Origin: Candidatus Vondammii sp. HM_W22
Lineage (GTDB): Bacteria; Pseudomonadota; Gammaproteobacteria; Chromatiales; Chromatiaceae
NCBI RefSeq assembly: GCF_022530855.2
Contig: NZ_CP099567.1
Span: forward strand, 1,364,001-1,428,000
Reading direction: 5' to 3'
Length of the DNA: 64,000 nt
In this document: piece by piece, positions 41,428 to 49,646 of the stretch
Position numbering within the stretch: the stretch's first letter is position 1
Layout of the letters: every line of letters starts with the position of its first letter
Position numbers and translations under genes: made by a program
The notes under the pieces: model-generated
What the model saw: only the letters and a program-made list of their open reading frames with translations
Databases searched by the model: none
What the model was told of the DNA's origin: nothing

Positions 41428-41504
41428 CTTGAGATCTCCTAATACACAGACTAATTGGAAATCTCATCCTTGTCATGGCTCTATTTTTGGGGGAAAGGTC
41501 ACCA

Positions 41505-41645
41505 GTTCAAATTATTGCAAATAAAATAAATAATGAACTTACTCCAGATTATGATGAAAATGAAAAGTACTCATGGATAAATATAGCAACAATTGTTACT
41601 AGTGGGCCACTCTTTAAGTATTTGCATTTTTTGCAATGCTTTTAG
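41505..41645 (+). pseudogene. Orphan 3' end of a disrupted gene
   Basis: From the IS3 edge a plus-strand frame stays open for about 46 codons (ELTPDYDENEKYSWINIAT ... LFKYLHFLQCF) to a TAG. It is AT-rich and acidic, unlike the IS sequence. It has no start and no family I can name. Composition and strand are compatible with the stub at 38713-38751. Confidence 0.4.
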
Positions 41646-41696
41646 TATAGCGAAGCTGCCATTTAACAAGATGATTAAGTCAGCCACTACGTGGTT

Positions 41697-41893
41697 TGGG
41701 GGGGGAGGAGCAAACCAAGCTTCCGAACACGGCGGCCAGCCATTTGCGAGAGTGCTGCGTAGCCTGCGCCGAGTGATGTGGCGAAGCGGCGCGTACACAG
41801 GGCGGCCGAGGCAATAATAGGCTGTCGAAGATCAAGTGCATTTTGTGGAGATTGGGATGTCCCAAAATGCATCACGGGATCGAAGACACACTT
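41697..41893 (+). repeat. Structured ~197-bp repeat element, copy B
   Basis: Homologous to 20924-21120 throughout. Its hairpin is stronger: TGCATTTTG (41837-41845) pairs with CAAAATGCA (41863-41871) around a GATTGGGATG-containing loop. It ends 26 nt before the folK stop, so folK transcripts run into it on the opposite strand. Confidence 0.7.
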
Positions 41894-41919
41894 GTTGCAC
41901 TTCCGAGTTGAATCCACGC

Positions 41920-42459
41920 CTATTCGTAGCATTTTAACCCATCTTTCGGACAGGCTGCGACCATATTCCCGATGAAATCACCGCCCGGCAAAACAAGATC
42001 AGGTGCTATCTCCTGAAGTGGGTAGAGGACGAAAGCGCGGTTTCGAATGCCGGGGTGGGGGATGGTCAGTTTCGGATCGTCGAATATTAGATCTGCATAG
42101 AGCAATAGATCGAGATCCAGCGTCCTTTCACCCCAACGTCTACCGCGAACACGACCATGCTTCAGCTCAATAACCTGAAATTCTAGCAACAAACTATAGG
42201 GCTTAAGCTTCGTCTCCAAGCTGGCAACCGCATTGATGTAATCGGGTTGGTCTGCAGGACCCATCGGGGGGCTGATATAGAGCTGTGAACATTTCATACA
42301 GCAGGTTGACCTGATTCCCTCAAGTTCATCCAGCGCAGCTAAAATATGATCTGCAGGATCATCCAGATTGCTGCCAACACCCACATAGACAATTACTCTC
42401 TGTTGCACGGATTGTTCTTTCATCAGCGGCGCGTCTACTGGTTTTTCAATAATATACAT
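41920..42459 (-). CDS. folK: 6-hydroxymethyl-7,8-dihydropterin pyrophosphokinase
   Basis: Transfers pyrophosphate to the pterin in folate synthesis. The 179-residue protein has YVGVGSNLDDP, the hydrophobic pterin pocket SQLYISPPMGPADQPDYINA, and the signature RWGERTLDLDLLLY followed by IPHPGIRNRAFVLYPL. A roughly 20-residue N-terminal extension precedes the core; a later start at MKEQSVQQR is possible. It is downstream of pcnB, the usual pair; the panBC genes that commonly follow are missing here. Confidence 0.95.
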   Translation of the reverse strand: MYIIEKPVDAPLMKEQSVQQRVIVYVGVGSNLDDPADHILAALDELEGIRSTCCMKCSQLYISPPMGPADQPDYINAVASLETKLKPYSLLLEFQVIELKHGRVRGRRWGERTLDLDLLLYADLIFDDPKLTIPHPGIRNRAFVLYPLQEIAPDLVLPGGDFIGNMVAACPKDGLKCYE

Positions 42460-42479
42460 GGCTCTTCAGCCAATCATTC

Positions 42480-43835
42480 CTAATTGCTATCGATAGGCCT
42501 AGTTCGAGGCTTTCTCCTACGTCGTCTGCATTTCTTGCCGTTTCCCGTTCCTTTGAACGAGTTCGCCATGGCATCACGCGCTTCACCAGACACCTCCTGA
42601 AAACGTGTCCACCACTCTGCAAGCTCTATGTCAGTTTCCCCAGATTCAGCACGCAGACATAGAAAATCATAAGCGGCACGAAACTTCGGGTGTGCCAGCA
42701 AACGGTGGGGCCGCTTGCCTAAACGCTGTTCGAAACGGTGTTGCAGGTTCCAGATCTCACGCATCGGAAGGCTGAACCGCTTTGGTATCGACACATGCTG
42801 AAGCTGCTCCATCAGAACTTCATTCCCCGCCTGTTGCATGGAAGACAAAAGTGGTTCGCCACGCGCCCGCAATTCATTGGCAAACAGACGGACCGGTTCC
42901 CAGAGCAGAACAGCAAATAAAAAGGCAGGAGTAACCGACTTGCCTTCTCTAATGCGTGTGTCAGTATTTTTCATGCCGTGAACGACAAAAGTGATGGGGA
43001 AAGCGTGTTCCTCGTGGGCCAAACACTCTTCAGTGTCTGGAAAGAGTTCGCCGAACAAACCATAGTGGCGCAACTTCTCGAAACTGCGCAGTGCAACCCC
43101 GCTTATGAAGAGCTTCAGCACCTCTTCAAACAAGCGTGCGGCAGGCACACTCTGCAGCAGGTCGCCTATTTCACTCAGCTGTTCCTCGCACAAAGGATCG
43201 ATGTTAAATCCCAGCTTGGCGGCAAAACGAACCGCCCTGAGCATTCGGACAGGATCTTCGCGAAAACGCGTTTCCGGATCACCCAGCAACCGAAGGACAC
43301 CCTCCTCCAGATCATTGAGCCCATCAGCGTAATCGATAACAGAAAAATCTTCTATGCTGTAGTAGAGGGCGTTAATAGTAAAGTCACGGCGCAACGCATC
43401 CTCTTCAATTGTGCCATAGACGTTATCCCGCACCAGCATGCCATTCTCGGTCTGCCGGTCACCGGTCTTTACGGCACCCTGCATGCTTCGAAAAGTCGCA
43501 ACTTCAATGATTTCCTGACCAAAGTGGACATGAGCGAGACGAAAACGGCGGCCAATAAGACGACAGTTGCGGAATGCCCGCTTCACATCTTCAGGATGGG
43601 CATCGGTTGCTATATCGAAGTCTTTTGGCTCTCGGCCAAGCAGCAGGTCACGGACCCCACCACCAACCAAATATGCCTGATACCCTGATTTTTTCAGACG
43701 ATAAAGAACCTTGACTGCATTTTCGCTGATATTATCTCTGGAAATATTATGTTCAAAATGGGGAATAATGCGCACTTCAACGACCTTCTCTTTTTTCTTA
43801 TTCTGGAAAAACCTTGAGATTAAAGATTTCATCAT
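42480..43835 (-). CDS. pcnB: Poly(A) polymerase I
   Basis: Adds 3' poly(A) tails that mark RNA for decay. About 451 residues from ATG 43835 (or 43832). The nucleotidyltransferase domain has LVGGGVRDLLLGREPKDFDIATDA, the RRFRLAHVHFG segment and RRDFTINALYY. The RNA-binding domain carries EDPVRMLRAVRFAAKLGF. A basic C-terminal tail (KKCRRRRRKPRTR) is typical of bacterial PAP rather than CCA-adding enzyme. The frame is open 38 codons upstream, but that sequence is not family-like. Confidence 0.94.
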   Translation of the reverse strand: MMKSLISRFFQNKKKEKVVEVRIIPHFEHNISRDNISENAVKVLYRLKKSGYQAYLVGGGVRDLLLGREPKDFDIATDAHPEDVKRAFRNCRLIGRRFRLAHVHFGQEIIEVATFRSMQGAVKTGDRQTENGMLVRDNVYGTIEEDALRRDFTINALYYSIEDFSVIDYADGLNDLEEGVLRLLGDPETRFREDPVRMLRAVRFAAKLGFNIDPLCEEQLSEIGDLLQSVPAARLFEEVLKLFISGVALRSFEKLRHYGLFGELFPDTEECLAHEEHAFPITFVVHGMKNTDTRIREGKSVTPAFLFAVLLWEPVRLFANELRARGEPLLSSMQQAGNEVLMEQLQHVSIPKRFSLPMREIWNLQHRFEQRLGKRPHRLLAHPKFRAAYDFLCLRAESGETDIELAEWWTRFQEVSGEARDAMANSFKGTGNGKKCRRRRRKPRTRPIDSN

Positions 43836-43999
43836 TTCTAATCCAGTGAGTATATTTCCAATACAGTCAAAAATTGTGGTCGTATTGTAGAGAATTTTCT
43901 GCAAGCTTGAAATGGTGATCTGTTTGAAAAGCAGATTTTGCGTGAGCAATCAAGTGCGCGACGAGCCAGTATTTCCACAAATTTAGTTAGGCCAACTAC

Positions 44000-44027
44000 T
44001 TGAGCCTGATCGCTGTATGCGTATAAT
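44000..44027 (+). promoter_or_regulatory. Sigma70 promoter of tRNA-Glu
   Basis: TTGAGC (44000-44005) and a perfect TATAAT (44022-44027) with a 16-nt spacer lie 20 nt before the tRNA. Confidence 0.75.
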
Positions 44028-44046
44028 ACACGCTTCGCAATGCGAA

Positions 44047-44122
44047 GCTCCCTTCGTCTAGCGGTCTAGGACGCTGGCCTCTCACGCCGGTAACACCGGT
44101 TCGAACCCGGTAGGGAGTGCCA
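44047..44122 (+). tRNA. tRNA-Glu (anticodon CTC)
   Basis: The 76-nt cloverleaf can be folded by eye: acceptor GCTCCCT/AGGGAGT with one G-U, anticodon stem CTGGC/GCCGG with loop CTCTCAC, T-arm CCGGTTCGAACCCGG, and encoded CCA. Anticodon CTC reads GAG. An integrase remnant lies 157 nt downstream, so the tRNA 3' end was probably an attachment site. Confidence 0.95.
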
Positions 44123-44148
44123 TCTTTCATTCCCCATTTCGATCCATA

Positions 44149-44187
44149 CCCGTCTAAATATCATTGAAAACATTGATTTAGACGGGT
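44149..44187 (+). terminator. Terminator-like hairpin after tRNA-Glu
   Basis: ACCCGTCTAAAT pairs with ATTTAGACGGGT with an imperfect inner stem and A-rich loop. Only a weak T stretch follows. Confidence 0.6.
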
Positions 44188-44278
44188 TCTCTAGTGTAGA
44201 GTCTTTCCCATATTAAACCACAGGACTACCATAAATAACGAGTAGTACGCGGCAGATTTACGTATGCGGACGTAAATT

Positions 44279-44653
44279 ATGGGGACAATTCGTAGGAAAA
44301 ATGGGAAGTTTTATGCCGAAGTTTGTAGAAAAGGGAAGCGAAAAGGCAAAACACACCGCACTAAATCAGAGGCGATGAGGTGGATTTTAGTCACTGAAGA
44401 AGAATTCGATACCGGGGTAATTCCTGACAAGACACTCGGAGATCTACTGCAGCGATATGGTGATACCGTCTCCCCTCAGAAGAAAAGTCACCAGCGCGAA
44501 TTAAATCGTATCGGCGTTATTCAGAGAGACCCTTTGGGCAGGGTCAGGTTAGTCGATTTAACCGCCCCCGTGGTCGCTGAGTGGCGCGATAGAAAGTTGA
44601 CGCAGATCAAGCCAAATACCATCCGCAGAGATTGGGTTTTACTGGGGTCCTAG
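44279..44653 (+). pseudogene. Truncated tyrosine-recombinase integrase
   Basis: About 121 residues of an integrase N-terminus: an AP2-like arm-binding start (MGTIRRKNGKFYAEVCRKGK) and a SAM-like core-binding region (TLGDLLQRYGDTVSPQKKS, VVAEWRDRKLTQIKPNTIRRD). The catalytic domain with R-H-R-Y is absent, because the Tn3-family end begins at 44644 and the frame stops 2 codons later. It sits just downstream of tRNA-Glu and reads away from it, the layout of an integrated island or prophage. Confidence 0.8.
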
Positions 44654-47600
44654 GGATTTTCCCTCGTAAACGGACATAAACGGCTAGATCCCTTTCCCCG
44701 CCTACGTTTCCCGAGAGGGGTACTTTTCGATTTCCGAACATTTTAGGGTAATTTGGCTAGAATCGTGGCCTTTAGGTAACGATTATGACCACAGAGAAAC
44801 GACTCAAGATCCTCACCGAAGCGGAAATTGTTGACTTGTTCGGCCCGCCAGCACTCAATCAAAACGATCAACGATTCTTCTTCACACTCAATGATATCGA
44901 ATTGGCCCAGTGCCAGAAGATTCGCAGGCGTGATCAACGCTGCATGTTCGTTGTGTTGCTCGGCTACTTTAAAGTGAAGCCCATTTCTTTGAGTCCCGGC
45001 TACCACCAGATCAAGCATGATATTAAATATGTCTGCTCAGAAGTGTTTCCCGGTTCCGGTCTGAGTCCCTTCAATCTAACTCAAAAAACTCGTGTGCGTA
45101 TCTATCATCGCATATACGAATTAACAAACCATCAACGCTGGGAGAACGAACGGCACAGCGCCGCGCTGACAATAGACCTTCGCGAACACGCACAAGCATG
45201 GGCTCAACCGCGAGCGTTGTTTGACAGGGCTATTGAATACTTAGCGGCACAAAAAATTAGCATTCCTGGGTACTCAGTTTTGCAAGACTTGATCAGTGAT
45301 GTCGTCAGTGCTACCAACGATCAACTCATTCGCCAACTCGAAGACCTCATCTCTGTTGACTTGACTTCTATGTTGTCTGACTTTGTCGAAGGCAATGACC
45401 CACTGACTCTACGGCGGTTAAGAATGGCGGCTAAGAACATTACAAGGAGTGAGTTGCAAAAAGAACTCGCCGTACATCAGCACATTCAATCTTGGATGCT
45501 AGAAGTCGATGAGGTTTTAAGTCAGCTATCAATATCGTTGAAGAATCAGCAGTACTTTGCTGAAAGAGTGACTTACTATGGTGCCAAACTAAAACGCCAA
45601 CCTGTTGGTTATCAACGCCTCTACTTGTTGTGCTATTTGCAATCGCGTTGGCAACAGGCACTGGAACGAATAGCCGATGGCTTTGTTCATCATCTTTTTC
45701 AAAGAAAACAGAAAGCCAAAATATACGCGAGAGAATCTGTTTATCAAGACTGGCAACGAGCTGCGAGTAACGTCAGTAAAGCGGCGCAAGTGTTGCGTCT
45801 TTTTATCGACGACAGAGTAGATCAACAACAACCGTTTGGGGCGTTACGGCAGCATGCTTTTAAACTTCTAGCGGCGAAAGATCTGGAATCCGTTTGCCTG
45901 TTTTTGAATGATCAAAAGCGATCGGTTGAAGAGGCCACGTGGCAGTACTTCGATCACCGGGTGAGCTTACGAGAAGGCTTACTTCGTGATCTATTCCTGT
46001 GCTTGCACTTTGAAGGCGGTGAAAAAACACAGCGCCTGGCAGCTACACTGCATCGTGCGCAGCGTGATCTTATCGCCGATGGTGAAATCTCAATCGGCGC
46101 AATGGATAGCCGCTTGCCTACCAAGAAGCAATTGTCGTTCATGCAAGACTCGAGCGGCGTGATGAATAAAGGTCGGTACGAATGGTTCCTTTACTTGCAA
46201 ATCCCCAATCGGTTGAATGGCCAGCTCACACTGCCAAATGTGTTTAAATACAGGGCTTTGGAGGCTGATCTAGTCAATCGTGAGCGATGGACAGAAGAAA
46301 AAGACGCGCTATTAGAGCGCACCCAGTTGCCTAAATTAGCCGCCAATCCCAACAAACTCATTGACCAAATGGCCAAAAACCTGGGTGTTAGATTACAAGA
46401 AGTGAGTCACTATCTAGAACACGATGACAACCGAAATATTATCCTGAGAAACCCCAAAGGAAAGCGCCATTGGCGCTTACCCACGGCCAACAAAAAGTAC
46501 TTGGTCAATAATCCGTTCTTCCAGCAACTACCCACGACTGGCGTTGCCGATGTGTTGCGAATGGTCGATCGCGACACAGGCTTCCTTGATGACTTTAAGC
46601 ATGTACTGGGTGCACAGTCGAAGAGCCGAGCACACGAGTATGACCTGTTGGCTATCTTGGTGGGCAACGCGACCAACCAAGGCATTTATGGTATCGCTCA
46701 AATATCCGATCGCACTTACGATCAGCTCAGCACCATTCAGGCGAACTATCTGAGGTTAGAAACACTGAACGCAGCCAACGATCGCATCAACAACGCAACG
46801 GCTAAGCTTCCGATCTTCAAGCACTACAATATCCAAGAAGATGTTATCCACGCCAGTGCTGATGGTCAGAAGTTCGAATCCCGGCGTGAGACATTTAAAA
46901 CACGTTACTCGTCAAAATACTTTGGCACGCAAAAAGGCGTGTCGGCCATGAGCTTGATCGCCAATCATGCGGCCATCAATGCTCGTGTGATCGGTGCTAA
47001 CGAGCACGAGTCCCACTACATCTTCGATCTACTGATGAACAATAGTTCCGAGATCGTGCCAGACGTACTGTCTACCGATACGCACGGAGTCAATCACATC
47101 AACTTCGCATTGCTAGATCTCTTTGGGTACAGCTTTGCTCCACGCTATGCTCAGGTGGGTCGTGTCATCAATGAGATGTTCGATGTCAAAGAAGACAAGG
47201 ATAAGAAAATCCAATTGAGTCTGAAAAAGCCCATCAACACCAAGCTCATCGCGGCTCACTGGGATACTATACAACGGATCATGATCTCACTTTATGAACG
47301 CAAAACAACGCAAGCGACATTGGTTAGAAAGCTCTCAGGTTACAAAAGCAGCCACCCGTTACTCGGGGCACTAACGGAATACAATCGTATGGTGAAAGCG
47401 AATTATTTACTCAACTACATCGATGACGTCAGTCTGCGCGACTACGTTCAGCGAGCACTCAATCGAGGCGAGGCTTACCACCAACTGCGTCGTGCAATCA
47501 GCAACGTCAATGGTGATCAGTTCCGCGGCAGCTCGGATGAGGAGATCCAACTGTGGAACGAATGTGCTCGCCTGGTTACCAACGCTATAATCTACTTTAA

Positions 47601-47882
47601 CTCGGCCATACTCAGTCAGTTGCTGACTAGCTTTGAATATCAGAAGGATGATGAAAAAATCCAGATCGTCAAATCAAGCCTCCCCAGTTGCCTGGTACAA
47701 CATCAACCTGAAAGGCACCTACAACTTCCAAATGAGTGGGAAATTGCCGGATCTGGACGAATTAATGAGCTCAATCGACGGTTATAAGCCTGTTCAGGAA
47801 AAGTACCCACATCCGGAAACGTAAGCAGGGCATGGGATCTAGCCGTTTATGTCCGTTTACGAGGGAAAATCCCTAGGACCCC
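44644..47882 (+). mobile_element. Tn3-family element carrying only tnpA
   Basis: Bounded by identical 49-bp inverted repeats (44644-44692 and 47834-47882) beginning GGGGTCCTAGGGATTTTCCC. It is 3239 bp and holds only the transposase; I found no resolvase gene and no cargo, resembling IS1071-type elements. The flanking 5 bp (TTACT left, AAATT right) do not match. The left flank is an integrase and the right flank an IS256 remnant, so one side has been rearranged. Confidence 0.92.
44785..47787 (+). CDS. tnpA: Tn3-family transposase
   Basis: The 1000-residue DDE transposase of the Tn3 family, which performs replicative transposition. The N-terminal DUF4158-type DNA-binding region (LKILTEAEIVDLFGPP, then FKVKPISLSPGYHQIKHD) is followed by the catalytic domain. 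There, HASADGQKFESRRETF (first Asp), DVLSTDTHGVNHINFALLDL (second Asp) and the C-terminal LWNECARLVTNAIIYFN (Glu region) are in place. It has no stops or shifts and full family length, so it is likely functional. Confidence 0.95.
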   Translation: MTTEKRLKILTEAEIVDLFGPPALNQNDQRFFFTLNDIELAQCQKIRRRDQRCMFVVLLGYFKVKPISLSPGYHQIKHDIKYVCSEVFPGSGLSPFNLTQKTRVRIYHRIYELTNHQRWENERHSAALTIDLREHAQAWAQPRALFDRAIEYLAAQKISIPGYSVLQDLISDVVSATNDQLIRQLEDLISVDLTSMLSDFVEGNDPLTLRRLRMAAKNITRSELQKELAVHQHIQSWMLEVDEVLSQLSISLKNQQYFAERVTYYGAKLKRQPVGYQRLYLLCYLQSRWQQALERIADGFVHHLFQRKQKAKIYARESVYQDWQRAASNVSKAAQVLRLFIDDRVDQQQPFGALRQHAFKLLAAKDLESVCLFLNDQKRSVEEATWQYFDHRVSLREGLLRDLFLCLHFEGGEKTQRLAATLHRAQRDLIADGEISIGAMDSRLPTKKQLSFMQDSSGVMNKGRYEWFLYLQIPNRLNGQLTLPNVFKYRALEADLVNRERWTEEKDALLERTQLPKLAANPNKLIDQMAKNLGVRLQEVSHYLEHDDNRNIILRNPKGKRHWRLPTANKKYLVNNPFFQQLPTTGVADVLRMVDRDTGFLDDFKHVLGAQSKSRAHEYDLLAILVGNATNQGIYGIAQISDRTYDQLSTIQANYLRLETLNAANDRINNATAKLPIFKHYNIQEDVIHASADGQKFESRRETFKTRYSSKYFGTQKGVSAMSLIANHAAINARVIGANEHESHYIFDLLMNNSSEIVPDVLSTDTHGVNHINFALLDLFGYSFAPRYAQVGRVINEMFDVKEDKDKKIQLSLKKPINTKLIAAHWDTIQRIMISLYERKTTQATLVRKLSGYKSSHPLLGALTEYNRMVKANYLLNYIDDVSLRDYVQRALNRGEAYHQLRRAISNVNGDQFRGSSDEEIQLWNECARLVTNAIIYFNSAILSQLLTSFEYQKDDEKIQIVKSSLPSCLVQHQPERHLQLPNEWEIAGSGRINELNRRL

Positions 47883-48259
47883 AAATTGGCAATCGGAGAC
47901 GGTGCTATGGGCTTCTGGGCTGCACTGGAGGAAGTGTATCCAGAGACGCGTCAGCAGCGCTGCTGGATGCACAAAACCATGAGCGTGCTGATTCCTGCGC
48001 AGCACTGGCAGAGCATTCGGACTTCGGGACAATCCGCCATCGAACCAAGCGTTCCAAGGGCTGCCTATCGCGTGACGGCATGCTACACATGATGTTCAAA
48101 CTCGGCCGGTGTGCCGAGAAGACGTGGAGACGATTACGGGGTTTCGATTATCTGGCGAAGGTGATAACCGGAATCAAATTTAAAGAGGGTGTTGAGGTAG
48201 CAGGAGTCGATCAGGTCGCCGCTTGATTCAACTGGCTAAACACCAGATTTGACTATAAC
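47883..48259 (+). pseudogene. IS256-family element type A, 3' fragment
   Basis: Begins at the Tn3 boundary with AAATTGGCAATCGGAGACGG, corresponding to 15806 onward of the type-A copy, and ends with the same TTTGACTATAACTC terminus. It carries GAMGFWAALEEVYPETRQQ, RCWMHKTM, then a deletion, then GTIRHRTKRSKGCLSRDGM and CAEKTWRRLRGFDYLAK in shifted frames. Confidence 0.88.
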
Positions 48260-48298
48260 TCAGACCTCACCGGGCTATGACTCACGCACACGCTAACG

Positions 48299-48333
48299 TG
48301 GTTGGGTGATACCCTCTCGATTAGGGGAAGAGC
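48299..48333. repeat. ~40-bp repeat R, copy 2
   Basis: GTGGTTGGGTGATACCCTCTCGATTAGGGGAAGAGCC matches 8512-8551 apart from a 3-nt gap and one base. It lies between an IS256 end and the peroxiredoxin leader. Confidence 0.6.
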
Positions 48334-48470
48334 CGACAAATTTAGCTGATTAACTAGGATAGCCCCTAAATCTATAGTTGATTACTGGGTAATTTCAACG
48401 TAGGATTATCCTCGATGGATTTAAGACTTATTCTAATATTACTTGGCAATTCACTTAGGAGGTATTTAAC

Positions 48471-49076
48471 GTGGGTGTACTCGTCGGACGTGAAGCTCCA
48501 GATTTTACCGCTCCAGCCGCGTTGGGCAATGGCAAAATAGTTGATGCCTTCAACTTCAAAGAGACCACCAATGGCAAATATGCCGTTATTTTCTTTTATC
48601 CTTTGGATTTCACCTTTGTATGTCCTTCAGAGTTGATCGCTTTTGATCACCGCCTGGAGGAGTTCAAGAAGCGCAACGTAGAAGTAATCGGTGTCTCCAT
48701 CGACTCACAATTTACTCATAACGCTTGGCGCAACACGCCTGTAAATGAGGGTGGTATCGGCCCGGTTAAGTATCCTCTGGTTGCTGACTTGACCCATTCA
48801 ATCTGCAAAGATTATGATGTGGAAACCCCTAACGGCGCAGTTGCCTTCCGTGGTTCATTCCTGATTGACACAAACAGTGTGGTTCGTCACCAAGTGGTCA
48901 ACGACCTTCCTCTGGGACGTAACATCGATGAGATGCTGCGAATGATCGATGCACTTCAGTTCACCGAAGAGCATGGCGAAGTCTGCCCAGCTGGTTGGAA
49001 AGAAGGTGATAGAGGTATGAAGGCCTCACCGGATGGTGTTGCCGAATACCTAGCCGATAACGCCGACACGCTCTAA
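48471..49076 (+). CDS. Typical 2-Cys peroxiredoxin
   Basis: Reduces hydrogen and alkyl peroxides in the cytosol using thioredoxin or AhpF-type donors. The 201-residue protein has the peroxidatic Cys51 in FYPLDFTFVCPSE and the resolving Cys172 in GEVCPAGW. GGIGPVKYPLVADL (GG(L/I)G motif) and the C-terminal YLADN resemble the sensitive, over-oxidisable form. It starts at GTG 48471 with AGGAGG upstream and is followed by a strong terminator. It is a single gene; no ahpF is seen. Confidence 0.94.
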   Translation: MGVLVGREAPDFTAPAALGNGKIVDAFNFKETTNGKYAVIFFYPLDFTFVCPSELIAFDHRLEEFKKRNVEVIGVSIDSQFTHNAWRNTPVNEGGIGPVKYPLVADLTHSICKDYDVETPNGAVAFRGSFLIDTNSVVRHQVVNDLPLGRNIDEMLRMIDALQFTEEHGEVCPAGWKEGDRGMKASPDGVAEYLADNADTL

Positions 49077-49094
49077 CAGCCTTCAAAGGTACGT

Positions 49095-49140
49095 ACAAAA
49101 AAGGCCGGTTACGCTGTGCGTAATCGGCCTTTTTTTTGTT
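49095..49140 (+). terminator. Rho-independent terminator of the peroxiredoxin gene
   Basis: An 11-bp stem GGCCGGTTACG/CGTAATCGGCC (one G-U) with loop CTGTG is flanked by an A run before and TTTTTTTTGTTTTTT after. Confidence 0.92.
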
Positions 49141-49174
49141 TTTTCTGTCCGCCATCAGGTATTCTATAGTTTCA

Positions 49175-49576
49175 ACAATAACATGTAGATCAGAAGAAGT
49201 TGTTCACACACCCTATGGTGAAGCATCCGCCCCTTTTTCACACGGTGAGTTCAACGGAATGAACGTTATTTTTCTTCCCCGCCATGGCACCGCCCATACC
49301 ATTCCACCGCACAAAGTAAACTACCTGGCAAACCTCTCGTCATACCCGATCAGATCATCGACTACACCTATGATCGACCACATACATTTTATGAAAATGA
49401 CCTCTCTCAAGTTACCCAACTGCGGAAATTAATAGAATTACGCCAGTTGCACTCTTGTTGCAAACTGGGGGGCAGGGCGAAGCGATGGCCCAATTACCAT
49501 GGAAGAGATTGAAACCCATTTAAAACAGGGCATGGAAAAAATGAGGCAACGGGGCTTACTGAAAAGCACGGTATGA
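49175..49576 (+). pseudogene. mtnP: Relic of methylthioadenosine/methylthioinosine phosphorylase
   Basis: Three collinear pieces of the MTAP/MTIP purine-phosphorylase family survive in different frames: HTPYGEASAPFSHGEFNG with FLPRHGTAHTIPPHKVNY; PDQIIDYTYDRPHTFYEN; and the C-terminus NWGAGRSDGPITMEEIE to a TGA at 49576. The first about 10 residues and most of the central domain (over 100 residues) are deleted. It would have cleaved methylthioadenosine or methylthioinosine, giving the substrate for MtnA. Clearly dead. Confidence 0.85.
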
Positions 49577-49646
49577 TCGCATTTCCTTGTCCGGGTCCTG
49601 CGCCTGGCTCGCCATTATGATTGCACAATCCTCGAATCAGACGGCT

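Larger units (their letters stand above)
40301..41502. mobile_element. Intact IS3-family (IS407-like) insertion sequence
   Basis: Ends TGACCTT-CCCCC and the complement of TGACCTTTCCCCC define a 1.2-kb element with uninterrupted orfA and orfB on the minus strand. No clear target duplication is visible, since its left side abuts the other IS3 copy after a 13-nt gap. It is the only complete-looking small IS in the window. Confidence 0.85.

Noticed and set aside
41680-41865. Open frames within repeat elements A and B as a conserved small protein
   Set aside because: Indels between copies shift the frames and the conservation lies in hairpin and block sequences, not codons.
41697-41893. Repeat A/B as integron attC or retron
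   Set aside because: No paired R'/R'' core sites, integrase or reverse transcriptase nearby.
44122-44278. Attachment-site direct repeat of the tRNA-Glu 3' end
   Set aside because: I looked for a second copy of the tRNA 3' sequence in the window and did not see one.
45440-46685. Minus-strand open frames inside the Tn3 element as a possible resolvase or cargo
   Set aside because: All are antisense shadows of tnpA without serine- or tyrosine-recombinase motifs.
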